Source of the DNA: JAVBKA01 sp031546715
Lineage (GTDB): Bacteria; Bacillota; Clostridia; Oscillospirales; UBA929
Direction of reading: 5' to 3'
Assembly: GCA_031546715.1 (NCBI GenBank)
Contig: JAVBKA010000237.1
Location: 1-35,725 of the forward strand
DNA length: 35,725 bases
Below the pieces are notes generated by a model that worked only from the letters and a program-made list of their open reading frames with translations, ran no database searches and was not told where the DNA came from. Shown here in pieces: positions 23,805 to 33,144 of the stretch. Numbering within the stretch: position 1 is the stretch's first letter; each line of letters begins with the position of its first letter. Both the position numbers and the translations under genes were made by a program.

Positions 23805-24566
23805 TTACTTTTTTACCCTGTCTGCGGCAATTAATCGCTTAAGTCCGGCGATGCCTAAGCGGATTGCCATGTCGGGGTCGTGGCAGTCGTTGTCGGGAAG
23901 TCCTGCTGCACGGCGGTCTTGATTCCACACCACTGAGAAGCACGCGCCGACACGTACATCCAACGCAGCACCCGCTACAAACAGAAGCGCAGATTCCATC
24001 TCGGAAGCCAGCACATGCAGACGTTTCCACGCCTCCCATTTATACAGCAGTTCTTGAGCCACTGGCATTCTGGCAGGGCTGTGCTGACCGTAAAAGCTGT
24101 CCTTACACTGGACGACACCTACATGCGCTGTATGCCCCATTTCAGCCGCCGCTGAATGCAGTGCTTGTAAAACTTCAAAGTCCGACACGGCGGGGTATTC
24201 AATCGGCGCATATTCGCGGCTGGTACCTTCGTGGCGCACTGCGCCAGAGGCTATGACTAAATCACCGCCACAAACCTTTGTGTCGATGCCGCCGCATGTT
24301 CCGACTCTGATAAATGTGTGCGCGCCCAATTGCGCTAACTCCTCGAGGGCGATGGCTGCCGAAGGACCTCCGATGCCCGTTGAGGTGACCTGTACCTTTT
24401 GACCATCAATATAGCCTGTAAACGTTGTGTATTCACGGTTTTGGGCGACAAATTCGGGTTTGTCAAAATAGGAGGCAATAGATTCGCATCTGCCTGGGTC
24501 TCCCGGTAGAATTACATAAGGAGCGATTTCTGATTCATCAAGAGCAATATGGTACATTTTTCTCAT
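23805..24566 (-). CDS. Uridine/nucleoside phosphorylase (PNP-UDP family)
   Basis: A cytoplasmic enzyme that cleaves uridine (or a related nucleoside) with phosphate to base and ribose 1-phosphate. The phosphate loop VILPGDPGR, the substrate region IRVGTCGG, and EMESALLFV with its conserved Glu-Met-Glu are intact. The C-terminal region (WNQDRRAAGLPDNDCHD) extends normally. I choose the ATG at 24566, which follows AGGTG by nine bases; an upstream in-frame GTG at 24575 lies in the ribosome site. About 253 aa is the usual length for Udp. It stands alone between tRNAs and a divergently transcribed small gene. Confidence 0.88.
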   Translation of the reverse strand: MRKMYHIALDESEIAPYVILPGDPGRCESIASYFDKPEFVAQNREYTTFTGYIDGQKVQVTSTGIGGPSAAIALEELAQLGAHTFIRVGTCGGIDTKVCGGDLVIASGAVRHEGTSREYAPIEYPAVSDFEVLQALHSAAAEMGHTAHVGVVQCKDSFYGQHSPARMPVAQELLYKWEAWKRLHVLASEMESALLFVAGAALDVRVGACFSVVWNQDRRAAGLPDNDCHDPDMAIRLGIAGLKRLIAADRVKK

Positions 24567-24657
24567 TAAATTCACCTATTCTTTTCAAATAATTCACACT
24601 TTAATGCCATTAGCGTGCTACAATTCCATCTAACAACATCGCAGATGGAGGAGCTAT

Positions 24658-25050
24658 ATGCGTTTTCTACAAAAATTCATGTACGGGCGATACGGAATGG
24701 ATGCTTTTGGGGTTACATTGTCGTTTTTTGCGCTATTTTTATCATTCACATCTCGTTTTAAAGCCCTGTTTTTTTTGCTATGGGTGTCATATGCCATTCT
24801 CATATATGCAATCTACAGAATGCTTTCAAAAAACGTTTACAGGCGTCGTGAAGAAAATTTTAAGTTTCTGAAGCTGACTGCACCCATCGCAGGTTTTTTC
24901 AAAAAAATGACCCTTAGAGTACGGGACAGAAAAACTCACAAATACTTTGCGTGTCCTGCTTGTCGGCAAGAGGTGCGCGTTCCGAGACGAAATTCCGTTT
25001 TGAAAATTACATGCCCGAAATGTGGAAATGTGTTTAAGAAAAAGACCTAG
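24658..25050 (+). CDS. Small membrane protein with C-terminal zinc ribbon
   Basis: A 130-aa protein with two hydrophobic segments (about residues 17-33 and 36-54) followed by a basic cytoplasmic region and a CPAC...CPKC four-cysteine zinc ribbon (about residues 99-125). The ATG follows GGAGGAGC. A -10 with upstream TG (TGCTACAAT, 24616-24624) lies 34 bp before it. This architecture is common in Firmicutes but I know no function for it. A good terminator follows. Confidence 0.7.
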   Translation: MRFLQKFMYGRYGMDAFGVTLSFFALFLSFTSRFKALFFLLWVSYAILIYAIYRMLSKNVYRRREENFKFLKLTAPIAGFFKKMTLRVRDRKTHKYFACPACRQEVRVPRRNSVLKITCPKCGNVFKKKT

Positions 25051-25091
25051 TTGTGAAACTTGTTAGGTTTTGCAGCTTGTGGTTGAACTAG

Positions 25092-25119
25092 GACTGATGA
25101 CTTTGTCACGGTCTTTTTT
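25092..25119 (+). terminator. Intrinsic terminator after the zinc-ribbon gene
   Basis: GACTG(A)TGAC and GTCACGGTC pair around TTT, followed by six T. It overlaps the last codons of the convergent membrane protein gene. Confidence 0.75.
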
Positions 25120-25750
25120 CTTTGTCATCCCTCGCAAAACGTTTTGCAACTTTATTAACCAGATTCATTGAGAAATGTTCTAATTTGTCGGCGTTTTTTA
25201 TACAAATTACGCCTATTATAAGCATTGCCGCAAATAATATTCCCAAAACCCACATTGGTATGTCGATTGTGCCTGAGCCGATAAAGGATGCAAATAAAAG
25301 CCCCCAGGGTCTGGTCAGCAGAATAATTGCTGAAAAAGCCTTAAAATTCATTGTTGTAAGACCTGCCAGCAGACACAGCAAGTCGTCTGGAAAAAACGGC
25401 AGAAGGCAGGCAAATATAAAAAAGACATAAATTCTGTTTTTTGTAGTTTCTCCGCTGATAAAGCCCATGTATTTATCAAACGTGGCAGGCTTTACCAGTT
25501 TTTTTATTCCCTTTGTGCCGAGCTTTTTACCAAGATAAAAGCAAAAGAGCGAACCCAGAACTATCGCACCCCACGACAATAGAAAGCCCTTCCAAAAGCC
25601 GAAAAGTACGCCGCCTGCAACTGCAAAAACGTTACCCGGAATGGGCGTGACTATTACCTGTAAAAATTGAAGTACTGCAAAAATCAGGGGTGCCCACATT
25701 CCGAATTTGGCGACAAATTCTTGAATCGCCTCAGGTGTAAAAAAGTCCAA
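25106..25750 (-). CDS. TVP38/TMEM64-type (SNARE-associated/DedA superfamily) membrane protein
   Basis: An integral membrane protein with about six hydrophobic segments and the VTT/DedA core: PGNVFAVAGGVLFG, then FYLGKKLGTKGIKKL, then CLLPFFPDDLLCLLAGLT with its Pro-Asp pair near a re-entrant loop. Family members act in phospholipid (for example undecaprenyl phosphate) transbilayer movement or membrane maintenance; the exact lipid is not known here. I start it at the TTG at 25750, seven bases after AAAGGAG, giving 214 aa; a longer frame from 25798 lacks a ribosome site. Confidence 0.8.
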   Translation of the reverse strand: MDFFTPEAIQEFVAKFGMWAPLIFAVLQFLQVIVTPIPGNVFAVAGGVLFGFWKGFLLSWGAIVLGSLFCFYLGKKLGTKGIKKLVKPATFDKYMGFISGETTKNRIYVFFIFACLLPFFPDDLLCLLAGLTTMNFKAFSAIILLTRPWGLLFASFIGSGTIDIPMWVLGILFAAMLIIGVICIKNADKLEHFSMNLVNKVAKRFARDDKEKRP

Positions 25751-25872
25751 GTCAGCTCTCCTTTGCGGTTTCTTGTGTACAATAGATAATTTAATCAATT
25801 CTTACATGATTATACAGCATAAAACTAAAAAAGCAATTAAACTACTATTAAGATTATTAAAAGAAAATAAAA

Positions 25873-25924
25873 GTGTATCAAAAATCGCGAACGCTCATTG
25901 CAGCGTCCAAAACTTTTGATACAC
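25873..25924 (-). terminator. Large terminator hairpin of the hfq-HlyD transcript
   Basis: An outer 11-bp stem GTGTATCAAAA/TTTTGATACAC encloses an inner ACGCT/AGCGT stem. On the minus strand it is followed by a TTTTATTTTC tract, 35 bp after the HlyD-like gene. Confidence 0.7.
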
Positions 25925-25959
25925 CCTCGAATTACGCCGCTGGGCACTCTTACTGACCG

Positions 25960-27180
25960 TTACTCCACAACCTTACCGTCGTACAAATCTTTACCTGCGA
26001 TAATAACCTCGTCTCCGGGGAGAACGTTGTCGGTGTCAGACGGGTCGTATTCAACCAGCAAATAGTTTTCGCGCTCAACGCTGAGAATTATGCTGACATC
26101 TTTTCTAACAACCTGTGTCAGCACAACGCAATAGACGTATTGCTTGCCTGTTTCATTGTCAACCCTTATGGCGTCCTTCGGGATACGGATGCCCTGATTT
26201 TTTGACATAATCGCATCGGAATACATTTTGCGCTTGCCTATAAATCTGGACTGCGCTTCCTGACTGGAAAGCAACACCACACATTGACCGTCTACTGGGA
26301 GAGATATACTTTCAAGGTTCATTTTCAAGGTAAATGAGGATATTTCATCCTCAAAGCGCATTTCTACTGTAGTTTTGAGCATACTTGCGGCATTTTGGGG
26401 AAGCACTGCCGCGTAATAATACATATGATTTGTTGATATTTTGCCATTGGACGTGTCAAAAGACGGCTTCTGAGCGTAGAAATCCTTAAATTTCTCAACT
26501 GTTAGACTGATTATATCATTATAGTCAACTTTTGTTTCAAGCCCGTCTGATGTTGAGCAGTAAATTCCAGCTTTTGACACCTTTACGGTTTCTGAGGTGA
26601 CCTTAAGTTCCGCCGTCAACTCCTCAATTTGCCGTTCAGTGTCTGCTAAAAGGCTGTCAAGGTTAAGTGTCTGACCAACGGTAAACTCCCGCCGCATAAG
26701 CAAGCTTTTTAGATATTGTGCGTCGCCGTCGACATGGGAAAGCTTGCTGCTGTCTGTTGACGACATTATTGACAGCATTGCCGCTCTGATTTGTGAGTCA
26801 AGTCCTGTTCCTGAGGAAATTGAATCATGGGTTTTTACATAGTTAATACGCTCCACAAGCTTTTCAAGCTCGCGAAGCTCGTTTCCGTTTTCAAGTGCCG
26901 TCGTAGTGTCATATACCACAGCAACAGATTGTCCGGCATGGACACGCTCGCCGTCAGCTACCAGCATATGCAAAGAGCCCTCCGGTAGCGGGAGGAGCTC
27001 TTCGCTGCGAATAAATATGCCGTTAAAGGGTATGGTGTCCTCAGGGCTTATAAGCACTGCTGTAACGGTTCTGATGGGGTTATATAGCGCGTGAAGCAGG
27101 TGATAGCCCATAAATGAAACGATAAAAACAGTGAGTGCAAGGGCAATTATGCGATTAATCCATACGCCTTGATTTTTCAA
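25960..27180 (-). CDS. HlyD-like membrane-anchored adaptor protein
   Basis: A 406-aa protein with one N-terminal membrane anchor (about residues 8-30), a biotinyl-lipoyl-like barrel half (LHMLVADGERVHAGQSVAVVYD), a helical middle region (about 75-195) and a beta-rich C-terminal part with a second lipoyl-like segment. It resembles HlyD/RND-type adaptors found in Firmicutes without an outer membrane. The start is a TTG at 27180 after GGAG. No transporter is next to it; it ends the hfq-side gene run. The function is unknown. Confidence 0.65.
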   Translation of the reverse strand: MKNQGVWINRIIALALTVFIVSFMGYHLLHALYNPIRTVTAVLISPEDTIPFNGIFIRSEELLPLPEGSLHMLVADGERVHAGQSVAVVYDTTTALENGNELRELEKLVERINYVKTHDSISSGTGLDSQIRAAMLSIMSSTDSSKLSHVDGDAQYLKSLLMRREFTVGQTLNLDSLLADTERQIEELTAELKVTSETVKVSKAGIYCSTSDGLETKVDYNDIISLTVEKFKDFYAQKPSFDTSNGKISTNHMYYYAAVLPQNAASMLKTTVEMRFEDEISSFTLKMNLESISLPVDGQCVVLLSSQEAQSRFIGKRKMYSDAIMSKNQGIRIPKDAIRVDNETGKQYVYCVVLTQVVRKDVSIILSVERENYLLVEYDPSDTDNVLPGDEVIIAGKDLYDGKVVE

Positions 27181-27221
27181 TTGCGTCAGTCTCCGATATG
27201 TATATCTTTTGGATGCTGGTA

Positions 27222-27461
27222 CTACTCTGCGTCAACATCTGCTTCGTCAGCAAGTTTTATTGCTTTTGCGGGACAAATTGTGGAAATGGCAGACTTATAA
27301 ATTAGCTGCTGCTTACCCTCTGAATCAACGACCACAGTGAAGTTGTCAAACCCCTTTACCATCCCTTTAATTTGGAAGCCGTTTACCAAGAACAGTGTAA
27401 CAGGTATGCGGTCACGTCTTGAAGCATTGAGAAATAAATCTTGCAGGTTGGTGTTTTTCAT
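27222..27461 (-). CDS. hfq: RNA chaperone Hfq
   Basis: A 79-aa Sm-like protein. The Sm1 region (NLQDLFLNASRRDRIPVTLF, FDNFTVVV) and Sm2 region (QLIYKSAISTI, in place of the common YKHAIST) are clear. Hfq forms a hexamer that binds small RNAs and mRNA. It lies 159 bp downstream of miaA, the usual clostridial neighbour, with an AGAGGG site. Confidence 0.95.
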   Translation of the reverse strand: MKNTNLQDLFLNASRRDRIPVTLFLVNGFQIKGMVKGFDNFTVVVDSEGKQQLIYKSAISTICPAKAIKLADEADVDAE

Positions 27462-27548
27462 AATAATTTCCCTCTCTTTAGTAAAAATGTAGTCCCCTCA
27501 GTTGGGCTGCCCGATACAGAAAAGCCTCGCACAGATGGTGACAGATAC

Positions 27549-27591
27549 GCAGCCGAGCTAAAAATGAAACTCCGATGTTTCATTCGGCTGC
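27549..27591 (-). other. Two-stage hairpin in the miaA-hfq gap
   Basis: GCAGCCGA/TCGGCTGC (8 bp) encloses TGAAAC/GTTTCA (6 bp). On the minus strand no T-run follows directly, so it is not a classical terminator. It may be an mRNA-processing stem, part of the hfq leader, or a small-RNA-like structure. Confidence 0.5.
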
Positions 27592-27620
27592 AATGGCGCG
27601 ATTTGGTGCATAACTACACA

Positions 27621-28508
27621 TTAACATAAAACTCCGCAAATATCCACGAATTTTGTAAAACTATCGAAAATAATTTCAGAATCGCCTTCAAGCCAATGAA
27701 CGCTTTCCTGATTTGTAAACCATGTCATTTGCCGCTTTGCATATCTGCGGGAATTTTGCTTAATAAGCTCGGCTGTGTCAGCCAAGGAAACTCCCTCTAA
27801 GATATGCGAAACCGTTTCACGATACCCGATTGCAGACAGGGCGGCACTGTTCGGCGGCACTCCTGCGTTTAGAAGGCTTAAGGTTTCCTCAACAAGCCCT
27901 GCTGTCAGCATGTCGTCAACCCGCTGGTTAATTCTGACGTACAGCTCTTCACGTGGGCGGCGTATGCCAACGCAAACAGCCTCATATTTCTGCGGTGGGA
28001 TGTCAGCATAAAAAGACGAGATGCTTTTGCCTGTATGCACAAATACGTCCAGCCCGCGGAAAATGCGCTGCCTGTCGTTGGGAGACAGCCGGTTGGCGTA
28101 TTCAGGGTCACATTCCATCAGTATTTCGTATGCGTTTTCGCCGTGGTTCAGCCGCGGACATTCGGGTATCTCCGCAAGACCCTTGGAAAGGGCGCGAAGG
28201 TACAGCCCTGTGCCGCCGCACATAATTGGCAGTTTATTTGCCGCAAAAAGGTCGTCAATACAAGCCCCCGCCTCCTTGGCGTACCGCCCTGCGGTATAAC
28301 TTTCGTGAGGGGCGGCTACGTCAAGCATGTGGTGCTTAACGCCCTTCAGTTCCTCCAAAGTAGGCTTAGCCGTACCGATGTCAAGCCCCCTATACACCTG
28401 CTGAGAGTCACAGCCCACAATTTCGCCGCCTAGGCGCAAGGCAAGGTCAACCGCCAAGGCAGTCTTCCCAGAGGCGGTGGGTCCCACGACACAAAGCAGC
28501 TTTCTCAT
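27621..28508 (-). CDS. miaA: tRNA dimethylallyltransferase MiaA
   Basis: Adds the isopentenyl group to A37 of tRNAs reading UNN codons, the step before MiaB. The P-loop GPTASGKTAL, the substrate motif DSQQVYRGLDIGTAKP and GGTGLYLRAL are present; 295 aa is close to the usual ~310. Its ATG overlaps the mutL stop by 4 bp (ATGA). Confidence 0.95.
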   Translation of the reverse strand: MRKLLCVVGPTASGKTALAVDLALRLGGEIVGCDSQQVYRGLDIGTAKPTLEELKGVKHHMLDVAAPHESYTAGRYAKEAGACIDDLFAANKLPIMCGGTGLYLRALSKGLAEIPECPRLNHGENAYEILMECDPEYANRLSPNDRQRIFRGLDVFVHTGKSISSFYADIPPQKYEAVCVGIRRPREELYVRINQRVDDMLTAGLVEETLSLLNAGVPPNSAALSAIGYRETVSHILEGVSLADTAELIKQNSRRYAKRQMTWFTNQESVHWLEGDSEIIFDSFTKFVDICGVLC

Positions 28509-30505
28509 CGCAAAAACTGCCTTTCAAGTTGGGAACGTGTCAGACGAATGGCGACAGGGCGACCATGGGGGCAGTGCCGAAGCTCGTGGTTACTCATAAC
28601 TGCGTCTATCAGGGATAGCGAGTCCTCCAAGGAGGTTTTTTGGCTGAGCTTCACCGCCGCCTTACATGCAACGGTGTGGAGGGTGTCGTCTCTAAGTGAC
28701 AACGTGCCCTTATGAGGTTGCTCAAGTTTTTCAGCCAGTTCCATTAACAGCGAGGATATGTCGGAGGCATCGAGAAAGTCAGGGGTGGCGCGGACTAACA
28801 GTGAGCCGCCGAAGTCCTCAATGACAAAGCCCATATCCCCCAATAGGCGGTCATGGGTCATCAGCACAGACGCTTTTGACGCAGGAAGTACCACGTTCAT
28901 AGGCACCATCAGCATCTGAGACATGGGACTGGCGACGGAGGCTTGCAGTCTGTCAAAAATAATCCGCTCGTGGGCGGCGTGTTTGTCTATTAACCAGAGG
29001 GTGTCGTGAGTTTCGCAGAGTAAAAACCCGCCTAAGGCAGAGCCGATATACCGCCAATTTGGGGTGTCGGTAACAGTTACAGGGGCTGTGAGCGTTGTTG
29101 CGGGCGTTGTTTGAGTAGCTGTTTCGGGAACGGTTTGAGAAGTTACTTGTGGAGCTGTTGCAAAGACTTTGGATGCAGTTGACACTTCTTGCGAAAACTC
29201 CTGAACTTTTTTACCCATGGAATAATCCGATATCCTAAACTCCCTCGCCGCTTCACGGACAGGGAGCACGATTTGCTCTGCCCTCACCTCTGGCTGAGGA
29301 AGTGTAAAGCTCAGCGCGCTGACTGCTGGCTTTTCATTAGGGGTAAAGGTGGGATAGCTTGAACTTGTATCAAAGCCTGACAGATACGGCGCATACTGGG
29401 TGCGGCTCTGGGGCTGTGCGTTTTCATGGGTATTTTCATACTGCGCCGACGCTGTGGGAGGCTTTTCCTGTGGCGACACAGGCTGAGCGGACAGCACTAG
29501 CTCAGGACGTTCCCTGTGCTGAGAAAAAGCTGATTTTATGGCAAAATAGACTGCGTCAAACACAGCCTTTTCATTTGCAAATTTCACCTCCGTTTTTGCG
29601 GGGTGAACGTTGACATCACACTCATGAGATGGCAAATCTATGTGCAGCGAGCATATTGGGTACTTGCCTGAGGGTATCATGTTTTTATACGGCTCTTCAA
29701 GTGCGGCGGTTAAGGTTCGGCAGCGCACAGGGCGACCGTTTACAAAAAAGTATTGCAGTGCTCTGGTGGTTCTTGCCTCCTCTGGTCTGGATATAAAGCC
29801 CGAAACCGTCACATTTAAGGTCTTATGGCTCACTTCCAGCATGGAAAAGGCGACTTCACGCCCAAGTGCGCTGTACAAACAGCTTTTTAGCTGACTATCT
29901 CCGGGAGTATGAAGTGCCGATGTGCCGTCCTTTATTAGTCTAAAGCTGATTTCCGGGTGGCTCATTGCCGCTCGGACGACAGCGTCCTGCACATGTCCCG
30001 CCTCGGTAATGTCCCGCTTTACGAATTTTAGTCGGGCGGGAGTGTTGAAAAACAGTTCACGTATTATTATGGTTGTGCCTGTGGGACAGCCTGTTTCTGT
30101 TTCGGATATCAAGCTTCCACCGTGCAGTGTCAAGGCTGTGCCTGAAACGCTCTCTTTTTCTCTGGTGAGCAGCTCGGTTTTTGAAACTGCGGTAATGGCG
30201 GCAAGGGCTTCGCCACGGAATCCCAGTGTGGTCAAGTGGGATAGGTCTTTTTCTGTTGAGATTTTTGATGTGGCATGGCGAAGGAACGCCTTTTTGGCGT
30301 TTTCGGCACTCATTCCCCCGCCGTTATCGGTGACGCGGATAAGGCTCATGCCGCCTCGCTGAATCTCGATGGTTATTGTGGTCGCTCCTGCGTCAACGCT
30401 GTTTTCAATCAGCTCCTTGACGGCGGAGGCGGGACGTTCCACCACTTCCCCAGCGGCAATCAGATTTGCCACATGGGGGTCTAGGACGTTAATATTTTTA
30501 CTCAT
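28505..30505 (-). CDS. mutL: DNA mismatch repair protein MutL
   Basis: A 666-aa protein. The N-terminal GHKL ATPase (IAAGEVVERPASAVKELIEN, DNGGGM, TLGFRGEALAAI) spans residues 1 to ~330; a Pro/Thr/Gln-rich linker runs to ~470; the C-terminal endonuclease/dimerization domain holds DKHAAHERIIFD, ACKAAVK and CPHGRP. The metal motif DQHA(X)2E(X)4E is nearly kept, with Lys for Gln and Asp for the final Glu. The CPHGRP motif suggests an endonuclease-type MutL, as is usual for bacteria without MutH. It overlaps mutS and miaA by 4 bp each. Confidence 0.95.
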   Translation of the reverse strand: MSKNINVLDPHVANLIAAGEVVERPASAVKELIENSVDAGATTITIEIQRGGMSLIRVTDNGGGMSAENAKKAFLRHATSKISTEKDLSHLTTLGFRGEALAAITAVSKTELLTREKESVSGTALTLHGGSLISETETGCPTGTTIIIRELFFNTPARLKFVKRDITEAGHVQDAVVRAAMSHPEISFRLIKDGTSALHTPGDSQLKSCLYSALGREVAFSMLEVSHKTLNVTVSGFISRPEEARTTRALQYFFVNGRPVRCRTLTAALEEPYKNMIPSGKYPICSLHIDLPSHECDVNVHPAKTEVKFANEKAVFDAVYFAIKSAFSQHRERPELVLSAQPVSPQEKPPTASAQYENTHENAQPQSRTQYAPYLSGFDTSSSYPTFTPNEKPAVSALSFTLPQPEVRAEQIVLPVREAAREFRISDYSMGKKVQEFSQEVSTASKVFATAPQVTSQTVPETATQTTPATTLTAPVTVTDTPNWRYIGSALGGFLLCETHDTLWLIDKHAAHERIIFDRLQASVASPMSQMLMVPMNVVLPASKASVLMTHDRLLGDMGFVIEDFGGSLLVRATPDFLDASDISSLLMELAEKLEQPHKGTLSLRDDTLHTVACKAAVKLSQKTSLEDSLSLIDAVMSNHELRHCPHGRPVAIRLTRSQLERQFLR

Positions 30506-33117
30506 ACGCTACTCTCGGCCTTCTTTCGCAGTGAGTGCAGAAGATTTAAGGCTTCAATGGGGGTCAGTGTGTTTACGTCAATTTTCAGCAGAGACTGACG
30601 CAGTTCCTCTGCCGCAAGGCTTTCGAGGGATATTTGCGGCGTGTCTGCCACTGGCTTGCGTTTGCTTGGGCGGTCGCTGACATGTCCTTGCTCCTCAAGC
30701 TCCCGAAGAATTGTTTTGGCACGGCTTATTACCGCATCGGGAAGCCCCGCCATTTTTGCAACCTCTACACCGAAGCTGTCGTCAGCCCCGCCTGAGACAA
30801 TTCGCCGAAGGAAAACTATCTCGTCGCCGCGCTTTTTGACGGCGATATTATAGTTTTTAACGCCGCTAAGCTGCTCCTCAAGGTCTGTCAGCTCATGGTA
30901 ATGTGTTGCAAACAGGGTTTTCGCTCCGATTTTAGAGGATATGTATTCTAGCACAGCTCTCGCCACGCTCATACCGTCAAAGGTGGACGTTCCTCTGCCT
31001 ACCTCGTCAAGAATTATAAGGCTCTGCTTGGTGGCATGGTGGAGAATATCCGCAACCTCTGTCATTTCCACCATAAAGGTGGAGCGTCCTCCTGCAAGGT
31101 CGTCAGATGCGCCGATTCTTGTAAAAATGCGGTCAACAACGCCAATTCGAGCGGCTTTTGCAGGAATAAAGCTTCCGATTTGCGCCATAAGGGTTATTAA
31201 AGCAACCTGACGCATATATGTTGACTTACCCGCCATGTTTGGTCCTGTGATAATCGCACTACGGTCTTGATATGACAGATGTGTGTCGTTTGCCACGAAC
31301 AGACCGTCACTGAGCATTTTTTCTACAACTGGGTGGCGACCGTCCTCAATCTGCAAAACGTCGGAATGGTCAACCACTGGGCAGATGTAACGGTTTTTAA
31401 CAGCTGCCTCCGCTAGGGAGGACAGTACGTCCACATGGGCAAGGGCGACGGCGGTGCGCTTTATGCGGTGGGCGTTTTCGGTAATCCATAGTCTCAGCTC
31501 CTGAAAAAGCTCCCCCTCAAGAGCCACCAGCTTGTCCGACGCACTGAGAACCGAGCCTTCAAGCTCCTTAAGCTCGCCTGTTATGTAGCGTTCGCAGTTA
31601 GCTAGGGTTTGCTTGCGGATGTAGCTGTCGGGCACTTGCGGAATATAGGATTTTGACACCTCAATGTAGTACCCGAAAACTTTGTTGTAGCCTATTTTAA
31701 GGCTTTTAATGCCTGTTTTTTCTTTTTCGGACTGTTCCATGGCGGCAATAACGCCCTTTGAGTCAGTCATCAAGGCTCTTAGCCTGTCAACCTCCTCATT
31801 GTAACCCTCGCGGATAAAGCCTCCCTCACGAATTGAAAAAGGAGGTTCGTCACAGATGGCGGCTTCAAGGCGGGTGAAAATATCCTCCATAGGGTCGCAG
31901 AGGTTGCGCCATTCGCACAGCATGGCGGTTTTCATAGGCTTTAGTATTTCAATTATTGACGGCACACGTCCGCAAGCACCAGACAACGCTCGCATTTCTC
32001 GGGCCGAGCCTGTGCCGTACACAATGCGGGCGACTAACCGCTCGATATCTGGCAGCTTGTTAAGGGCAGAAGTCAGCTCACTGCGGACAATGCCTTGGTC
32101 AAACAGCTCCCCAACGGCATGTTGACGGCGGACAATATCCCCTGCGGAAGTGAGGGGCTTTTCAATCCACGACCGCAGTAGTCGTGCGCCTATTGACGAG
32201 CCTGTGTAGTCCAGTACCCACAAAAGCGTACCCTTGCGCTCCCCTGATTGCAATGATTCCGTCAGTTCCATGTTTCGCCTTGCAGTTAAGTCAAGCTCCA
32301 TAAAACGATGCTGGTCGTACACCGTCAGCACTGACGGCACGCCTAGCTCCGTGCTAAATAGCTTAAGTGTTCCCAAGTAAGCAATCAGAGCCGCTAGAGA
32401 GGACACTAGCAGAGGTTTTTCCTCCAACCCTTTGTCCTTAAGAGTGCAGTCAAAGTATCCCGTAACCCTTGCTTCGCCGTTCTGGACAGGGTCTGGAAGC
32501 TCCGTCACGGTACAACAGAGCTTGTCTTGAATAAACGACCGTAAGTGTTTGTTATGTATACTGTCGCCGCAGAGCAGCACCTCACGGGGTAAGAACCGAC
32601 CTAACTCGGAGCAGACGGAGTGTACTAGGTTGTCAGTAACAGGGTCGGCAATCGAGGTTGCGTAAAACTCACCAGAGGAAACGTCAGTGTAGGCAAGGGC
32701 GGCGGTTTCGCCATCGAGCATAAGACATGCAAGGTAGTTGTTGCGCCCCTCGTCCATCAGTGAGCTTTCAAGCACCGTGCCGGGGGTGATAATCCGCACA
32801 ACCTCACGCTTTACAATACCTTTTGCAAGGGCGGGGTCTTCGGTTTGTTCGCAGATTGCAACCTTGAGCCCCTTCGCAATAAGCCGCGCAATATATGCTT
32901 CAACGCTGTGATAAGGTACGCCGCACATGGGCGTCCGTTCGCTTTCGTCCTTACCTCTGTCCCGTGTGGTGAGGGTAATATCAAGAATTGAGGACGCTAC
33001 AATAGCGTCAGCGTCAAACATTTCGTAGAAGTCGCCAAGTCTGAACAGCAAAATCGTGCCGGGGTTTTCTTCTTTAATGGTCAAGTATTGCTGCATCATC
33101 GGTGTCAGCTCAGCCAT
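30502..33117 (-). CDS. mutS: DNA mismatch repair protein MutS
   Basis: An 871-aa MutS1-type protein that recognises mismatches and recruits MutL. The N-terminal mismatch-reading motif GDFYEMF, the connector and lever domains, the Walker A GPNMAGKST, Walker B IILDEVGRGTSTFDG and the helix-turn-helix region near the end are intact. The ATG at 33117 follows AAAGGAG by eight bases, 27 bp after miaB. Confidence 0.96.
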   Translation of the reverse strand: MAELTPMMQQYLTIKEENPGTILLFRLGDFYEMFDADAIVASSILDITLTTRDRGKDESERTPMCGVPYHSVEAYIARLIAKGLKVAICEQTEDPALAKGIVKREVVRIITPGTVLESSLMDEGRNNYLACLMLDGETAALAYTDVSSGEFYATSIADPVTDNLVHSVCSELGRFLPREVLLCGDSIHNKHLRSFIQDKLCCTVTELPDPVQNGEARVTGYFDCTLKDKGLEEKPLLVSSLAALIAYLGTLKLFSTELGVPSVLTVYDQHRFMELDLTARRNMELTESLQSGERKGTLLWVLDYTGSSIGARLLRSWIEKPLTSAGDIVRRQHAVGELFDQGIVRSELTSALNKLPDIERLVARIVYGTGSAREMRALSGACGRVPSIIEILKPMKTAMLCEWRNLCDPMEDIFTRLEAAICDEPPFSIREGGFIREGYNEEVDRLRALMTDSKGVIAAMEQSEKEKTGIKSLKIGYNKVFGYYIEVSKSYIPQVPDSYIRKQTLANCERYITGELKELEGSVLSASDKLVALEGELFQELRLWITENAHRIKRTAVALAHVDVLSSLAEAAVKNRYICPVVDHSDVLQIEDGRHPVVEKMLSDGLFVANDTHLSYQDRSAIITGPNMAGKSTYMRQVALITLMAQIGSFIPAKAARIGVVDRIFTRIGASDDLAGGRSTFMVEMTEVADILHHATKQSLIILDEVGRGTSTFDGMSVARAVLEYISSKIGAKTLFATHYHELTDLEEQLSGVKNYNIAVKKRGDEIVFLRRIVSGGADDSFGVEVAKMAGLPDAVISRAKTILRELEEQGHVSDRPSKRKPVADTPQISLESLAAEELRQSLLKIDVNTLTPIEALNLLHSLRKKAESSV

Positions 33118-33144
33118 GGCAATTCTCCTTTCAAAATGTAGCTT

